This document shows positions 16,894 to 29,012 of a stretch of DNA of 64,000 nucleotides, in pieces. The translations under genes were made by a program, and so were the position numbers. Below the pieces are notes generated by a model. That model worked only from the letters and a program-made list of their open reading frames with translations, was not told the origin of the DNA and did not search any database. Positions within the stretch are counted from its first letter, which is position 1. Every line of letters starts with the position of its first letter. The DNA is from DASQEH01 sp038239485 (GTDB taxonomy: Bacteria > Actinomycetota > Actinomycetes > Propionibacteriales > Nocardioidaceae), in assembly GCA_038239485.1 (NCBI GenBank), contig JBBSET010000012.1:1-64000 (forward strand). The letters are read 5' to 3'.

Positions 16894-18599
16894 CGCAGTG
16901 CCTCCTCGTCGGCGCGCGCCGCCCAGGAGGCGAACCGCTCGCCCTCGTCTCGTTCGTCCAGGAAACGCCTGACGAGCGACTCGACGTAGTCGGTGAGTCC
17001 GGCCGACGTGACCTTGTGCCCGCGAAGCTTGCGGCCGAAGCCCGCCTCGAGTCCCAGGCCGCCGCCCAGATGCACCTGGAAGCCCTCGACGTGGGTCCCG
17101 TCGTGGTCAGGGACGAGCTGGCCCTTGAGGCCGATGTCGGCGACCTGGATCCGCGCGCAGGAGTTGGGGCAGCCGTTGACGTGCACGGTGATGGGAGTGT
17201 CCAGATCCGGGATGCGCTGCTCGAGGTCGGCGACGAGCTGGGCGGCGCGGTCCTTCGTCTCGACGATCGCGAGCTTGCAGAACTCGATACCCGTGCACGC
17301 CATCGTCGAGCGCCGCCACTGGCTCGGCTTGCTCGACAGTCCGAGGTCGTCGGTCGCCTCCTGCAGCGAGCGCACCGAGTCGGGCGGCACGTCGAGGATG
17401 ATGAGCTTCTGGTAAGGGGTGGTGCGGACCCGGCTCGACCCGTGCGCCTCGGCGATGTCGGCGAGCTTGGTCAGCGTCGTCCCGGAGATCCGACCGACCG
17501 TGGGGGACAGGCCGACGTAGAAGCGGCCGTCTGCTTGCTCGTGCACCCCCACATGGTCGCCGTTACCGAGCGGCTTCGGTGGCGCCGCGCCGTCGACGAG
17601 GGTGCGATGGAGGTACTCGTCCTGCAGCACCTGCCGGAACTTCTCCACTCCCCAGTCGGCGACGAGGAACTTCAGCCGCGCCCGGGAGCGCAGCCGGCGG
17701 TACCCGAAGTCGCGGAAGACGCTGATCACACCGCGCCACACGTCGGCGACGTCGTCGAGTGGAACCCACACGCCGAGACTCTTGGCGAGCATCGGGTTGG
17801 TGGACAGCCCGCCGCCGACCCAGACGTCGAACCCGACGCCGTGCTCGGGATGGACCGTGGGGACGAAGGACAGGTCGTTGGTCTCCGGCGCCACGTCGAG
17901 GCTGGGGTGGCCGGTGATAGCGGTCTTGAACTTGCGGGGCAGGTTGGAGAAGGCCGGGTCCCCGACGAACCGGTCGGTGATCTCGCGGACCGCCGATGTC
18001 GGATCGACCAGCTCATCGGCAGCGATACCGGCCAGCGGGCTCGCGATGACAACGCGGGGCGTGTCGCCGCACGCCTCCTGCGTGGACAGCCCGACGGCCT
18101 CGAGCCGGGCCCAGATGTCGGGGACGTCCTCGACGCGGATCCAGTGCAGCTGGATGTTCTGGCGATCGGTGATGTCGGCGGTGTCGCGGGCGTACGTCGT
18201 CGACACGTCCGCAATGGTCCGAAGCTGCTCGGTGCTGAGCTGGCCGCCGTCGATGCGGACGCGGAGCATGAAGTACTCGTCGTCGAGCTCCCAGGGTTCC
18301 AGCACGGCGGTGCGCCCGCCGTCGATCCCGGGGCGGCGCTGCGTGTAGAGGCCCCACCACCTGAAGCGGTTGCGCAGGTCCGAGGGGTCGATCGACGCGA
18401 AGCCTCGGTGCGCGTAGATGTTCTCGATCCGGGCCCGCACGTTGAGGGCGTCGTCATCCTTCTTCGCCTGCTCGTTGACGTTCAGCGGTTCTCGGTAGCC
18501 CAGGGCCCACTGGCCCTCACCCCTGGCCAGCCGCTTCGACGCCCTGCCCGGAGGCTGCGGGGAGCGTTCGGCGGTCGTGGTGTTGCTGGGAGATGTCAT
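16890..18599 (-). CDS. sir: Ferredoxin-dependent sulfite reductase (sirohaem, 4Fe-4S)
   Basis: Protein of 569 aa. It reduces sulfite to sulfide. The siroheme/4Fe-4S ligands are the cysteines of CTGIEFC and CPNSC. Tyr85 (GLYTQ) and Cys177 (EACGD) are 92 residues apart, matching Tyr69/Cys161 of Mycobacterium tuberculosis SirA (NirA), which form a covalent bond next to the sirohaem. That points to sulfite rather than nitrite as substrate. GAGGAAG precedes the ATG. It heads the operon with the zinc-ribbon gene, cysH and the chelatase, and a leader peptide lies upstream. Confidence 0.93.
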   Translation of the reverse strand: MTSPSNTTTAERSPQPPGRASKRLARGEGQWALGYREPLNVNEQAKKDDDALNVRARIENIYAHRGFASIDPSDLRNRFRWWGLYTQRRPGIDGGRTAVLEPWELDDEYFMLRVRIDGGQLSTEQLRTIADVSTTYARDTADITDRQNIQLHWIRVEDVPDIWARLEAVGLSTQEACGDTPRVVIASPLAGIAADELVDPTSAVREITDRFVGDPAFSNLPRKFKTAITGHPSLDVAPETNDLSFVPTVHPEHGVGFDVWVGGGLSTNPMLAKSLGVWVPLDDVADVWRGVISVFRDFGYRRLRSRARLKFLVADWGVEKFRQVLQDEYLHRTLVDGAAPPKPLGNGDHVGVHEQADGRFYVGLSPTVGRISGTTLTKLADIAEAHGSSRVRTTPYQKLIILDVPPDSVRSLQEATDDLGLSSKPSQWRRSTMACTGIEFCKLAIVETKDRAAQLVADLEQRIPDLDTPITVHVNGCPNSCARIQVADIGLKGQLVPDHDGTHVEGFQVHLGGGLGLEAGFGRKLRGHKVTSAGLTDYVESLVRRFLDERDEGERFASWAARADEEALR

Positions 18600-18620
18600 G
18601 TTCGGCGCTTCCTCGGTGGA

Positions 18621-18690
18621 GGGCGCGCGACCGGGGGGCGAGCGGCTCGACGCTACAGAGCCATCACGGGGCCTCGGAGGCCGCGCGCCC
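18621..18690 (-). promoter_or_regulatory. Candidate attenuator structure between leader peptide and sir
   Basis: GGGCGCGCG at 18621-18629 is complementary to CGCGCGCCC at 18682-18690, a perfect 9-bp pairing with a small extra hairpin (GGCCT/AGGCC) inside. It lies after the leader-peptide stop and before sir in the transcript, where a structure controlled by leader translation would be expected. There is no clear T-run, so mechanism is inference. Confidence 0.4.
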
Positions 18691-18710
18691 GACAGATATG
18701 GCGGGCGAGG

Positions 18711-18803
18711 TCAGGCGGCCAAACACATCATGCTGCGCGTCATGCCGAAGTCCACGTGGCGGCGGACCACGAGATGGACGGTGTACGCGGCAGCAGACGT
18801 CAT
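18711..18803 (-). CDS. Actinobacterial sulfur-assimilation leader peptide
   Basis: A 30-residue peptide whose core VVRRHVDFGMTRSMMC fits the short leader peptides (RRHVD...S..C pattern) found ahead of cysteine and sulfur-assimilation genes in actinomycetes. It ends 112 bp upstream of sir on the same strand. A single Cys at residue 27 is close to the C-terminus. No good ribosome-binding site precedes the ATG, so a leaderless start is possible. Cysteine-responsive control of sir-cysH is inferred from family and position. Confidence 0.7.
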   Translation of the reverse strand: MTSAAAYTVHLVVRRHVDFGMTRSMMCLAA

Positions 18804-18857
18804 AGGGTAATGGTCCACGACTGCGACACCCGATCGCAAACGCTCATACCAGATCCT

Positions 18858-18870
18858 GAGATGTCATCTC
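18858..18870. promoter_or_regulatory. Dyad upstream of the sulfur operon
   Basis: GAGAT-GTC-ATCTC forms a 13-bp inverted repeat about 55 bp upstream of the leader-peptide start. This is a sensible place for an operator of the sir operon. No known consensus is claimed. Confidence 0.3.
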
Positions 18871-18933
18871 GAATAGTGAGAAGTCACGCCCGGAACGGGG
18901 CGCAATAGCGCACCCGTGGCCGGGCGGCCGTGC

Positions 18934-20466
18934 TCACAGCTCCAGGCCGGGATACAGCGGATGCGCGTCCAGCAGCTCCGCGGCGGCGGACCGCGTCCTG
19001 TCGGCGACCCCGACGGCGAGGGTATAGCCCGCCTTGGACATCCCGCCCGACTTGGCGGCGCTGGGGGCGGTGTTGGCGAGCACGTCGACGATCAGCTCGG
19101 CGACCCGGTCGAACTCGGCGCCGCCGAAGCCGCGCGTCGTCAGCGCCGGGGTACCGAGTCGTACGCCGCTCGTGTACCAGGCGCCGTTCGGGTCCGACGG
19201 CACCGAGTTGCGGTTGGTGACGATGCCCGCGTCGAGCAGCGCGGACTCCGCCTGCCGGCCGGTCAGCCCGAAGCCCGACACGTCGAGGAGCACGAGGTGG
19301 TTGTCGGTCCCACCCGTGACGAGCGCGGCGTCACGCGAGAGGAAGCCCTCGGCCAGCGACTTGGCGTTGTCGGCGATGTGCTGGGCATAGGTCGCGAACG
19401 AGGGCCGTCGGGCCTCAGCAAGCGCAACGGCCTTGGCGGCCATGATGTGCGAGAGCGGGCCGCCGAGCACCATCGGGCAGCCCCGGTCGACCGCGTCGGA
19501 GTAGTCCGAGCCGGTCAGCACCATCCCGCCGCGTGGCCCGCGCAGCGACTTGTGCGTCGTCGTCGTGGTGATGTGGGCATGCGGGATCGGGTCCTCGTCG
19601 CCGGTGAACACCTTGCCCGCCACCAGTCCCGCGAAGTGGGCCATGTCGACCATCAGCGTGGCGCCGACCTCGTCCGCGATCTCGCGCATCGTCGCGAAGT
19701 TGACCCGCCGGGGGTAGGCGGAGTATCCCGCGATCAGGATCAGCGGCTTGAACTCGCGCGCGGCCGCGGCCACCCGGTCGTAGTCGAGCAGCCCGGTCGC
19801 CGGATCGGTGCCGTAGCTGCGCTGGTGGAACATCTTGCCGGAGATGTTGGGCCGGAACCCGTGAGTGAGGTGGCCGCCGGCGTCAAGTGACATCCCGAGC
19901 AGCCGCTGGCTGCCGAACCTGGCCCGGAGCTCCTCCCAGTCGGCCTCGCTGAGGTCGTTGACGCCCTTGACCCCGCGCTCGGCGAGCGCCGGTGCCTCGA
20001 CCCGCGTCGCAAGGATGGCCCAGAAGGCCACCAGGTTGGCGTCGATGCCGGAGTGCGGCTGCAGATAGGCGTACGGCGACCCGAAGAGCTCGCGGGCATG
20101 CTCCGCGGCAACCGACTCCACTTCGTCGACGTTTCGGCAGCCCGCGTAGAAACGGTGACCGATCGTGCCCTCGGCGTACTTGTCGCTGAGCCAGCTACCC
20201 ATCGTGAGCAGGACGGCGGGAGAGGCGTAGTTCTCGCTGGCTATGAGCTTCAACGAGGACCGCTGGTCCACCAGCTCGGCCCTCGTGGCGGCGGCGATCC
20301 GCGGCTCGACGGACGCGATCACGTCGAGCGCCGAGCGGTACGCCAGGCTGGCCTTGGCGGCAAGGTCGCCGTCCCCGGACCCACCGTCGAAGGCACCCTC
20401 GACGGGAGCGGCTGTGCCCTCGGCTGGAGTCGCGGCGGCGGGCAGTTCAGTGTCGGACAAGGCCAT
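18934..20466 (-). CDS. glyA: Serine/glycine hydroxymethyltransferase
   Basis: PLP enzyme of about 510 aa that interconverts serine and glycine while charging tetrahydrofolate. The PLP lysine is K306 in TTTTTHKSLRGPRGG. Other signatures are LIASENYAS near residue 75 and DMAHFAGLVAG near 275. It is the long actinobacterial form, with extra sequence between LATRV and LLDYD and an Ala-rich N-terminal extension. ATG at 20466 was preferred over ATG at 20478; neither has a clear ribosome-binding site. It is divergent from the YihY gene. Confidence 0.93.
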   Translation of the reverse strand: MALSDTELPAAATPAEGTAAPVEGAFDGGSGDGDLAAKASLAYRSALDVIASVEPRIAAATRAELVDQRSSLKLIASENYASPAVLLTMGSWLSDKYAEGTIGHRFYAGCRNVDEVESVAAEHARELFGSPYAYLQPHSGIDANLVAFWAILATRVEAPALAERGVKGVNDLSEADWEELRARFGSQRLLGMSLDAGGHLTHGFRPNISGKMFHQRSYGTDPATGLLDYDRVAAAAREFKPLILIAGYSAYPRRVNFATMREIADEVGATLMVDMAHFAGLVAGKVFTGDEDPIPHAHITTTTTHKSLRGPRGGMVLTGSDYSDAVDRGCPMVLGGPLSHIMAAKAVALAEARRPSFATYAQHIADNAKSLAEGFLSRDAALVTGGTDNHLVLLDVSGFGLTGRQAESALLDAGIVTNRNSVPSDPNGAWYTSGVRLGTPALTTRGFGGAEFDRVAELIVDVLANTAPSAAKSGGMSKAGYTLAVGVADRTRSAAAELLDAHPLYPGLEL

Positions 20467-20560
20467 GCCGGACAGCATAATGGGGCCGGCGACACGCGAG
20501 CCTGGGCGCGGCTCGACGCGGCGGACCTGCCGTCAGGTCACCGGTCTATACCGTTGGCGC

Positions 20561-21553
20561 ATGGCGGCAGACTCCGTAAGCGAGGCGAAGTCGTCTCGCT
20601 GGACCGCAGCGAGCGCCAAAGAGGTGTCGTGGCGGATCCTGACCTCAACCGTCGGTTCGTGCTTCCGGTACCGGGTGACCGGGCTGGCCGCCGAGGCGGC
20701 CTTCTTCGCGATCCTCTCGCTCCCACCGCTGATCTTCGGGCTCGCCGGCAGCATCAGCTACATCGTCAAGCGCGTCGACCCGTCGCAGATCACCGGCTTC
20801 CGGGACCAGGTCCTCGATCTCGCCAACAAGGTGCTGACGGCGGACTCCGTCCACAAGATCGTCGAGCCGACGTTGGCCCGGGTGATCAACCAGAGCTCCC
20901 GCTTCGACATCATCTCGATCGGCTTCGTGCTGTCCCTGTGGTCGGGGTCGAGGGCGCTCAACGTCTTCGTCGACACCATCACGATCATGTACGGCCTCGG
21001 CGGGCGACGCGGCATCGTCCGCACCAGGCTGCTGTCCTTCGGCCTGTACGTCGTGGGCCTGCTCGTCGGCGCCGTGGTGCTGCCGCTGGTGCTGGCAGGC
21101 CCGCGGCTGGTGGACAGGTTCCTGCCCGCGCGGCTGGACTTCTTGAACCAGCTCTACTGGCCGACCGTGATCGTGCTGAGCGTCGCCTTCCTCACCACGC
21201 TCTACCATTTGTCGGTCCCGGTGCGCTCCTCCTGGCGCTACGACGTCCCAGGAGCCACCTTCGCCTTCGGGATGTGGGTTCTCGGGAGCTACCTGCTCCG
21301 CGTCGTCCTGGAGAGCACCTCGACGTCGATCTACGGGCCGCTGGCTGCTCCGATCGCCTTCTTGATCTGGCTCTACCTGACCGCGCTGGCGGTCCTGATC
21401 GGGGCCGCCCTGAACGCCGCCTTCGACCAGGTGTGGCCGGAGAAGTCCACGGCCCGTGCGCGATCGGAGCGGCTGCGCCGAGGGCGGCGCCGCCAGGCGG
21501 CGCCGCGGGCAGAGTCCTCGACTCCCGACGACGCCGGCAGCATCGGGCCATGA
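20561..21553 (+). CDS. YihY/BrkB family inner-membrane protein
   Basis: Protein of 330 aa. About six hydrophobic segments follow a short cytosolic N-terminus: around AAFFAILSLPPLIFGLAG, IISIGFVLSLW, LYVVGLLVGAVVLPLVLAG, YWPTVIVLSVAFLTT, FAFGMWVLGSYLL and the IAFLIWLYLTALAVLIGAAL region. The C-terminus is basic and rich in Arg and Ala. This matches the YihY (formerly RNase BN, BrkB) family, whose role remains poorly defined. The start at 20561 is the first ATG before the core. Confidence 0.88.
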   Translation: MAADSVSEAKSSRWTAASAKEVSWRILTSTVGSCFRYRVTGLAAEAAFFAILSLPPLIFGLAGSISYIVKRVDPSQITGFRDQVLDLANKVLTADSVHKIVEPTLARVINQSSRFDIISIGFVLSLWSGSRALNVFVDTITIMYGLGGRRGIVRTRLLSFGLYVVGLLVGAVVLPLVLAGPRLVDRFLPARLDFLNQLYWPTVIVLSVAFLTTLYHLSVPVRSSWRYDVPGATFAFGMWVLGSYLLRVVLESTSTSIYGPLAAPIAFLIWLYLTALAVLIGAALNAAFDQVWPEKSTARARSERLRRGRRRQAAPRAESSTPDDAGSIGP

Positions 21554-21629
21554 CACGTGGACAGCGACGTCCGGCACAGGGCCGGAAAACCAGGTGCACC
21601 GCCGCAGCGGGCGCGCCTACCCTCGCCTC

Positions 21630-22700
21630 GTGACGGCAACGGCATCGCTTCTCCCGGCTCTGGGCTGGGACGCGTCCTGGCAGCAGGCGTTGGCGCCGTA
21701 CGCCGACACCGGAATGCCGGGTCGAATCATCCGCGTGGACAGGGGCCTGTGCTCGGTGCTGACGGAGGGGGGCCTGGTCCGTGCGAGCTTCGGGTCGGGC
21801 GTGCTCGAGACGATGGCCGCCGACACCGTGGCAGGACCCTGCACCGGCGACTGGGCCGTCGTACGCCGATGGCCGGACGGGCCCGAGACCGTGGAGGCCC
21901 TGCTCGCGCGCCGTACTGCCGTTGTCCGGGCGGAGGCGTCGAGGACGTCCCGGGGACAGGTTCTGGCGGCGAACGCCGACCTCGCCGCCGCCGTGGTGGC
22001 CCTCCACCCTGAGCCGAACCTCGGCCGGGTCGAGCGGCTGCTGTCGCTGGCGTGGGAGAGCGGGGCCAGGCCACTCGTCGTGCTCACCAAGTCCGACCTG
22101 GTGCCTGACGCCGACCAGGTGGCGGCTGACGTGGCGCGGGTCGCACCGGGCGTCGAGGTGGTGTGCACGAGTACGACGACCGGGCAGGGCATCGACCGGC
22201 TGCACGAGCTCCTCGGGAGCCATCTGACGGTCGTGCTGCTGGGGTCGTCCGGGCATGGGAAGTCGTCGCTGGCCAACGCACTCGTCGGAGCCGACGTCCT
22301 CAACGCCACCGGGATCCGCGCCGACGGCAAGGGGCGTCATACGTCCGTGCGACGCGAGCTGCTGCTCCTCCCGGCCGGCGGCTGCGTGATCGACACCCCT
22401 GGGCTGCGGAGTCTCGGGATCCCGGGGGCGGACACCTCGCCGGCGGCCTTTCCCGACATCGAGTCGTTGGCTGCCGGGTGTCGCTTCCACGACTGCACCC
22501 ATGGGACCGAGCCGGGGTGCGATGTCCGCGCGGCGGTCGAGTCGGGCGAGCTGCCGGTCCGTAGGTTGGAGAGCTGGGTCGCACTGAAGCGCGAGCAGCG
22601 GCGGATGGCGGCCCGGACCGACGCCCGGCTCCGTCACGAACTGGCCAAGCAGTCCAAGCACCTCAGCAAGCAGCAGCGGGCGGCCGCCCGTCTCAAGTAG
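21630..22700 (+). CDS. rsgA: Ribosome small-subunit-dependent GTPase A
   Basis: Protein of 356 aa with an N-terminal OB-fold and a circularly permuted GTPase, shown by the order of motifs: G4 LTKSD before G1 GSSGHGKSS and G3 DTPG. A C-terminal zinc knuckle follows the C-x4-C-x-H-x5-C pattern (CRFHDCTHGTEPGC). It promotes late maturation of the 30S subunit. The GTG at 21630 gives the expected N-terminus. It is convergent with treZ across 21 bp. Confidence 0.95.
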   Translation: MTATASLLPALGWDASWQQALAPYADTGMPGRIIRVDRGLCSVLTEGGLVRASFGSGVLETMAADTVAGPCTGDWAVVRRWPDGPETVEALLARRTAVVRAEASRTSRGQVLAANADLAAAVVALHPEPNLGRVERLLSLAWESGARPLVVLTKSDLVPDADQVAADVARVAPGVEVVCTSTTTGQGIDRLHELLGSHLTVVLLGSSGHGKSSLANALVGADVLNATGIRADGKGRHTSVRRELLLLPAGGCVIDTPGLRSLGIPGADTSPAAFPDIESLAAGCRFHDCTHGTEPGCDVRAAVESGELPVRRLESWVALKREQRRMAARTDARLRHELAKQSKHLSKQQRAAARLK

Positions 22701-22721
22701 ACCCTCGCCACCCTGACGGGG

Positions 22722-24482
22722 CTAGGAAGGTCGGGAGGCGAGGACCACGGCCGACTCAGCCGGGATGGTCAGGGCGTTCCCGTCGACGATGACGTCGTCA
22801 GGCGACCAGGCGAGCATCACGTCGTGCACGGGCTCCTGGCCGCCGCCGGTCTGGAGCACGACCTCGCGCGGTGACTCCGACAGGTTCACCGCCACCACGT
22901 GCTCCCCGCGGTAAACCACCACGGTCCCGGCCTGCTGGTCGTGCTCCACCCGGACCCGGTCGAGGCGGGGGTCACCGAGGTCGCCGACCTCGCGGCGGAG
23001 CCTGATCAGCTCGGTGTACCAGCGCAGCAGCCGGGCGTGCGGATGCGTGTCGACCTCGTCCCAGTTCAGCCGTGAACGGTGAGCTGTCCGGTCGGCCTGC
23101 GGGTCGGGAACCTCGTCGCGGTCCCACCCGTGTGACGCGAACTCGTTACGCCGCCCGGTCCGGATCGCCTCGGCGAGAGTATGGTCAGTGTGATCGGTGA
23201 AGTACTGCCACGGCGTGGACGCCCCCCACTCCTCGCCCATGAACAGCATCGGGGTGGACGCACCCGTCAGGAGCAGCGCGGCCCCGCAGGCAAGCAAGCT
23301 GGTCGACACATCCGCTGCCAGCCGGTCGCCCATCGCACGGTTGCCGACCTGGTCGTGAGTCTGAAGCGACACGACGAACCGCCATCCCGGTGTACGGCTG
23401 CGGTCGATAGGCCGCCCGTGTGTCCGGCGGCGGAACGCCGAATACGTCCCGTCGTGGAGGAAGACGCCCTCGAGGACCTTCTTCAGCACCCCCGGGCCGC
23501 CGAAATCGGCGTAGTAGCCCTGCGTCTCCCCGGTGAGCAGGACGTGCAGCGCGTGGTGGACGTCATCGGCCCACTGGGCATGCAGGCCGAGCCCCCCGGC
23601 CTCGCGCGGCGTCACGGTGAGCGGGTCGTTGCGGTCGGACTCGGCGATCAGCCAGAGCGGCCGCCCCAGTCCGGTGCCGAGCGCGGCAACCTCAGACGAC
23701 ATGTCCTCGAGCATCGTGACCGCGCGGTCGTCGAACAGCGCGTGCACCGCGTCCAGCCGCAGCCCGTCGACGTGGAAGTCGCGGAGCCACATCAAGGCGT
23801 TGTCGATGATGAACCGCCGCACCTCGTCGCTGCCGGCATCGTCGAGGTTCAGCGCGTCGCCCCACGGGGTGCCGTACCGGTTGGTGAAGTACGGCCCGAA
23901 CTCGGTCAGATGGTTGCCGCTCGGTCCCAGATGGTTGTAGACGACGTCGAGGCAGACACCGAGGCCACGGTGGTGGCAGGCGTCGACGAAGCGGCACAGC
24001 GCCTGGGGGCCGCCGTACGGCTCGTGCACGGCATACAGCCCGACGCCGTCGTATCCCCAGCCGTAGCGGCCAGGGAAGGATGCAAGCGGCATCAGCTCGA
24101 CCAGGGTGACACCCAGGTCGACCAGGTGGTCGAGCCGCTCGATCGCCGAGTCGAGCGTGCCCTCGTCGGTGAACGTGCCCACGTGGAGCTCGTAGATCAC
24201 CGCGCCGGGGAGCTGCGCGCCTCGCCAGGCGTCGTCGGTCCACTCGAAGGTGTCGAACTCGAACACCTCCGACGGTCCCTCCGGCCCGTCAGGCAACCGC
24301 AGCGCCCGGGGGTCGGTTCGAGCCTCGCCTCCGTCGACGCTGAAGGCGTATCGGGTCCCGTTGGCCGCGTCGAGGTCGATGCGCCACCATCCCTCGCCCG
24401 CAGGGGCCAGCTGGTGGCGCTCGGAGCCGACAAGCAGCGCGACTGACTCCTGCGCTTTGGGGGCCCAGACCTCGAACCTCAT
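22722..24482 (-). CDS. treZ: Malto-oligosyltrehalose trehalohydrolase
   Basis: GH13 enzyme of 586 aa that releases trehalose from maltooligosyl trehalose. An N-terminal carbohydrate-binding-like domain (FEVWAPKAQ) precedes the barrel. YELHVGTFT near residue 98, DVVYNHLGP, GLRLDAVHAL (nucleophile Asp) and LIAESD (acid Glu) mark the active site. ATGA overlap with treY indicates coupling. It is last in glgX-treY-treZ, the route from glycogen or maltodextrin to trehalose. Confidence 0.95.
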   Translation of the reverse strand: MRFEVWAPKAQESVALLVGSERHQLAPAGEGWWRIDLDAANGTRYAFSVDGGEARTDPRALRLPDGPEGPSEVFEFDTFEWTDDAWRGAQLPGAVIYELHVGTFTDEGTLDSAIERLDHLVDLGVTLVELMPLASFPGRYGWGYDGVGLYAVHEPYGGPQALCRFVDACHHRGLGVCLDVVYNHLGPSGNHLTEFGPYFTNRYGTPWGDALNLDDAGSDEVRRFIIDNALMWLRDFHVDGLRLDAVHALFDDRAVTMLEDMSSEVAALGTGLGRPLWLIAESDRNDPLTVTPREAGGLGLHAQWADDVHHALHVLLTGETQGYYADFGGPGVLKKVLEGVFLHDGTYSAFRRRTHGRPIDRSRTPGWRFVVSLQTHDQVGNRAMGDRLAADVSTSLLACGAALLLTGASTPMLFMGEEWGASTPWQYFTDHTDHTLAEAIRTGRRNEFASHGWDRDEVPDPQADRTAHRSRLNWDEVDTHPHARLLRWYTELIRLRREVGDLGDPRLDRVRVEHDQQAGTVVVYRGEHVVAVNLSESPREVVLQTGGGQEPVHDVMLAWSPDDVIVDGNALTIPAESAVVLASRPS

Positions 24483-26867
24483 TCGGCCTCCCTGAGGAGC
24501 AGCGCTACGGGAAGGTGGGCGAAGATCTCCTCACACGTCACCGGGTTGCCGCCGTGGATCTGGCGCTGTCCGGACTGGCTGAGCATGTCGGTCCAGGCGC
24601 CGTCGGGCAAGGTCACCGTGGCCCGTCCCCACCCGGACCGGGCCTGCTGGAACGGCCAGCGGGTGACGACGACGGCGACCTGCTCACTCAGCACGAACCC
24701 GAGGGCATGTGGCGACTGGCTGGTGACCGGCCGATACGTCGAGGCTGCCCCCACCAGGCCGGCATGCTCAACGCGCAGGCGCAGGGCCCGCGAGGTGACC
24801 CACAGCTTGTCGTCGTCGAGGTCGCGTGAGCCCTCCCCCGCATCCAGGCGCGCGAGCCGGCTGCTGCGGTCGGGATAGTCGACGGGTCGCCGGTTGTCCG
24901 GGTCGACGAGGGAGCGGGCGACCAGCTCGCACCCCTGGTAGATGTCGGGCACCCCGGGCAGCATGAGCTGCAGCAGCTTGGTCGACAGCGTCACCGTCCT
25001 GACGACCGGCTCGAGCTCGGTGACCCAGCCTCCTACCGCGTCCTGGACCGCGTCGTCGCGCAGGCAGTGGGCTGCCAGCGCGAGGACCCGTTGCTCGTAG
25101 TCCTCGTCGCCGTCGGTCCAGCCGGTGTGCTGCTTGGCCTCACGGACCGCCTTCTCGAGGTAGCCGTTGAGCCGGTCCTCGCTGATCGGCCAGGCGCCGA
25201 CGAGGGTCTGCATCACCAGGTAGGCCGTCGGCTCGTCCACGTCGAGGCGCCGCGCGGCGGCTCGCACCACAGTCCAGGCCCGACGCCAGCCGTTCACGTC
25301 CTCGGCAGCGGCCAGCAGACGGGACCGGACATCCTCGCTGCGCTTGGTGTCGTGTGTCGACAGCGTGGTCATGCCGTCCGGAGACGACAGTGACTGCCGC
25401 TCGGCCCACGCGTGGAGGGCGTCGACGGTGGGGTGTTCGAGAGCGTCGGGTTCGCCGCCGACCTCGTTCAGCGCGATCATCCGGTGGAAGCGGTAGAACG
25501 TGGTGTCCTCGACACCCTTGGCCATCACCGGGCCGCAGGCCTGCTGGAACCGCACGACGAGGTCGCGCCCGTCCGGGCTCGACGTCTGGGAGTCGAGCAC
25601 CAGGTCGCACAGCACCTGCAGAGTCGCCGCCAGGTCCGGTCGGGCCTGTTCGGCCAGCGACCGCATCGCGTCGATGCGACGCACGGCCTCGTCGTCGGGC
25701 GGAACGTCGAGCCGGACGTACGCGCGATAGGTCCGGACCTGGACGAGCATCTCCCGCAATGCGTCCTCGATCTCGGCGGCCGCGATCTCGTGGCCCGCGG
25801 CGGCGGCGGCGGCCGTCGCCCGACGGGTCAGGCGGCGCAACTCCGGCGTCAGCAGCAGGTCCAGCACCAGCCGCTTGGCAGCCAGCTCGGTGTCGGCCAG
25901 TGAGCTCTCGGCGCCGGTAGCCCGCCACAGCTCGTCGAGCGGCGCGCCCACGTCGGGGACCAGGGCGGTCTGGATGGCGCGGATCGCGTCGTACCCGGTG
26001 GTGCCGGCGGTCACCCAGCTCGTGGGCAGCCCTTCGTCGCCTTCGAGGATTTTCTCCACCACGACCCAGGCGCCGTCGGTGGCCTGGCTCAGCCGGGCGA
26101 GGTACCCCTCCGGGTCGGCGAGCCCGTCGGGGTGGTCGATCCGGAAGCCGTCGACCACACCACGGCGGCGCAGGTCGACGAGCGTGGCGTGGGTCGCGTC
26201 GAAGACGTGGGGCAGCTCCACCCTGACCGCCACCAGCGTGTCGACGTCGAAGAACCGCCGATGCCCGAGCAGCTCGTCCTTGTCGCGCCAGCTGCCGAGC
26301 AGGTAGTGCTGGCGGCTAAGGACCTCGGCGACGGTTCCGCGCTCGGTGCCGGGCGCCACCGGGAAGACCTGGTCGAAGTAGCTGACCACGGGCGCGCCGT
26401 CGTGCTCGCCCAGCGCCAGCTCCCCCGCGGCGACGACCTCCTCCAGAGGGCCGCCCAGCACGGGGAGCCCGAGCCGACCGTCACACAGCTCCCAGTCGAT
26501 GTCGAACCACGAGGCGGTCGGGCTCTCGCGGCCGAGGCGCAGGGTCTCCCAGAGCTCGGCGTTCAGGTACGCCGGTGTCGGGAGGCCCATGTGGTTGGGC
26601 ACCACGTCGACCACGATGCCCAGTCCGTGGGCGTGGGCGGTATCCGCGAGCGCCACCAGCCCAGCCTCGCCACCGAGCTCGTGGTTGACGCGGCTGTGGT
26701 CGACCACGTCGTACCCGTGCAACGAGCCCGGTGCGGCCTGGAGCACCGGTGAGAGGTACAGGTGTGAGACGCCCAGGTCGGCGAGGTAGGGAACCACCTC
26801 GGCGGCGGCGGCGAAGCCGAAGTTCGCGTGGACCTGGAGCCGGTAGGTAGCCGTCAGGTCCCGCGGC

Positions 26868-26875
<8 letters not shown>
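24479..26875 (-). CDS. treY: Malto-oligosyltrehalose synthase
   Basis: GH13 enzyme of 798 aa that isomerises the reducing-end glucosyl bond of maltodextrin to the alpha-1,1 bond. The N-terminal ATYRLQVHANFGF is characteristic. DVVPNHM near residue 94 and DGFRIDHPDGL near 240 are the GH13 conserved regions. The GTG at 26875 lies inside the end of glgX (8-bp overlap), and the 3' end overlaps treZ by 4 bp, so the operon is tightly coupled. Confidence 0.95.
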
Positions 26876-28967
<2,092 letters not shown>

Positions 28968-29012
28968 CGTGCTCCTTCAAGGATGTGTGCACGTCGTCGT
29001 GCTCAGCGTCGC

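Noticed and set aside
17016..18908. Plus-strand open frame of 630 codons over sir
   Set aside because: It is antisense to sir, whose cysteine motifs and operon coupling are clear. The antisense translation is compositionally biased with no domain.
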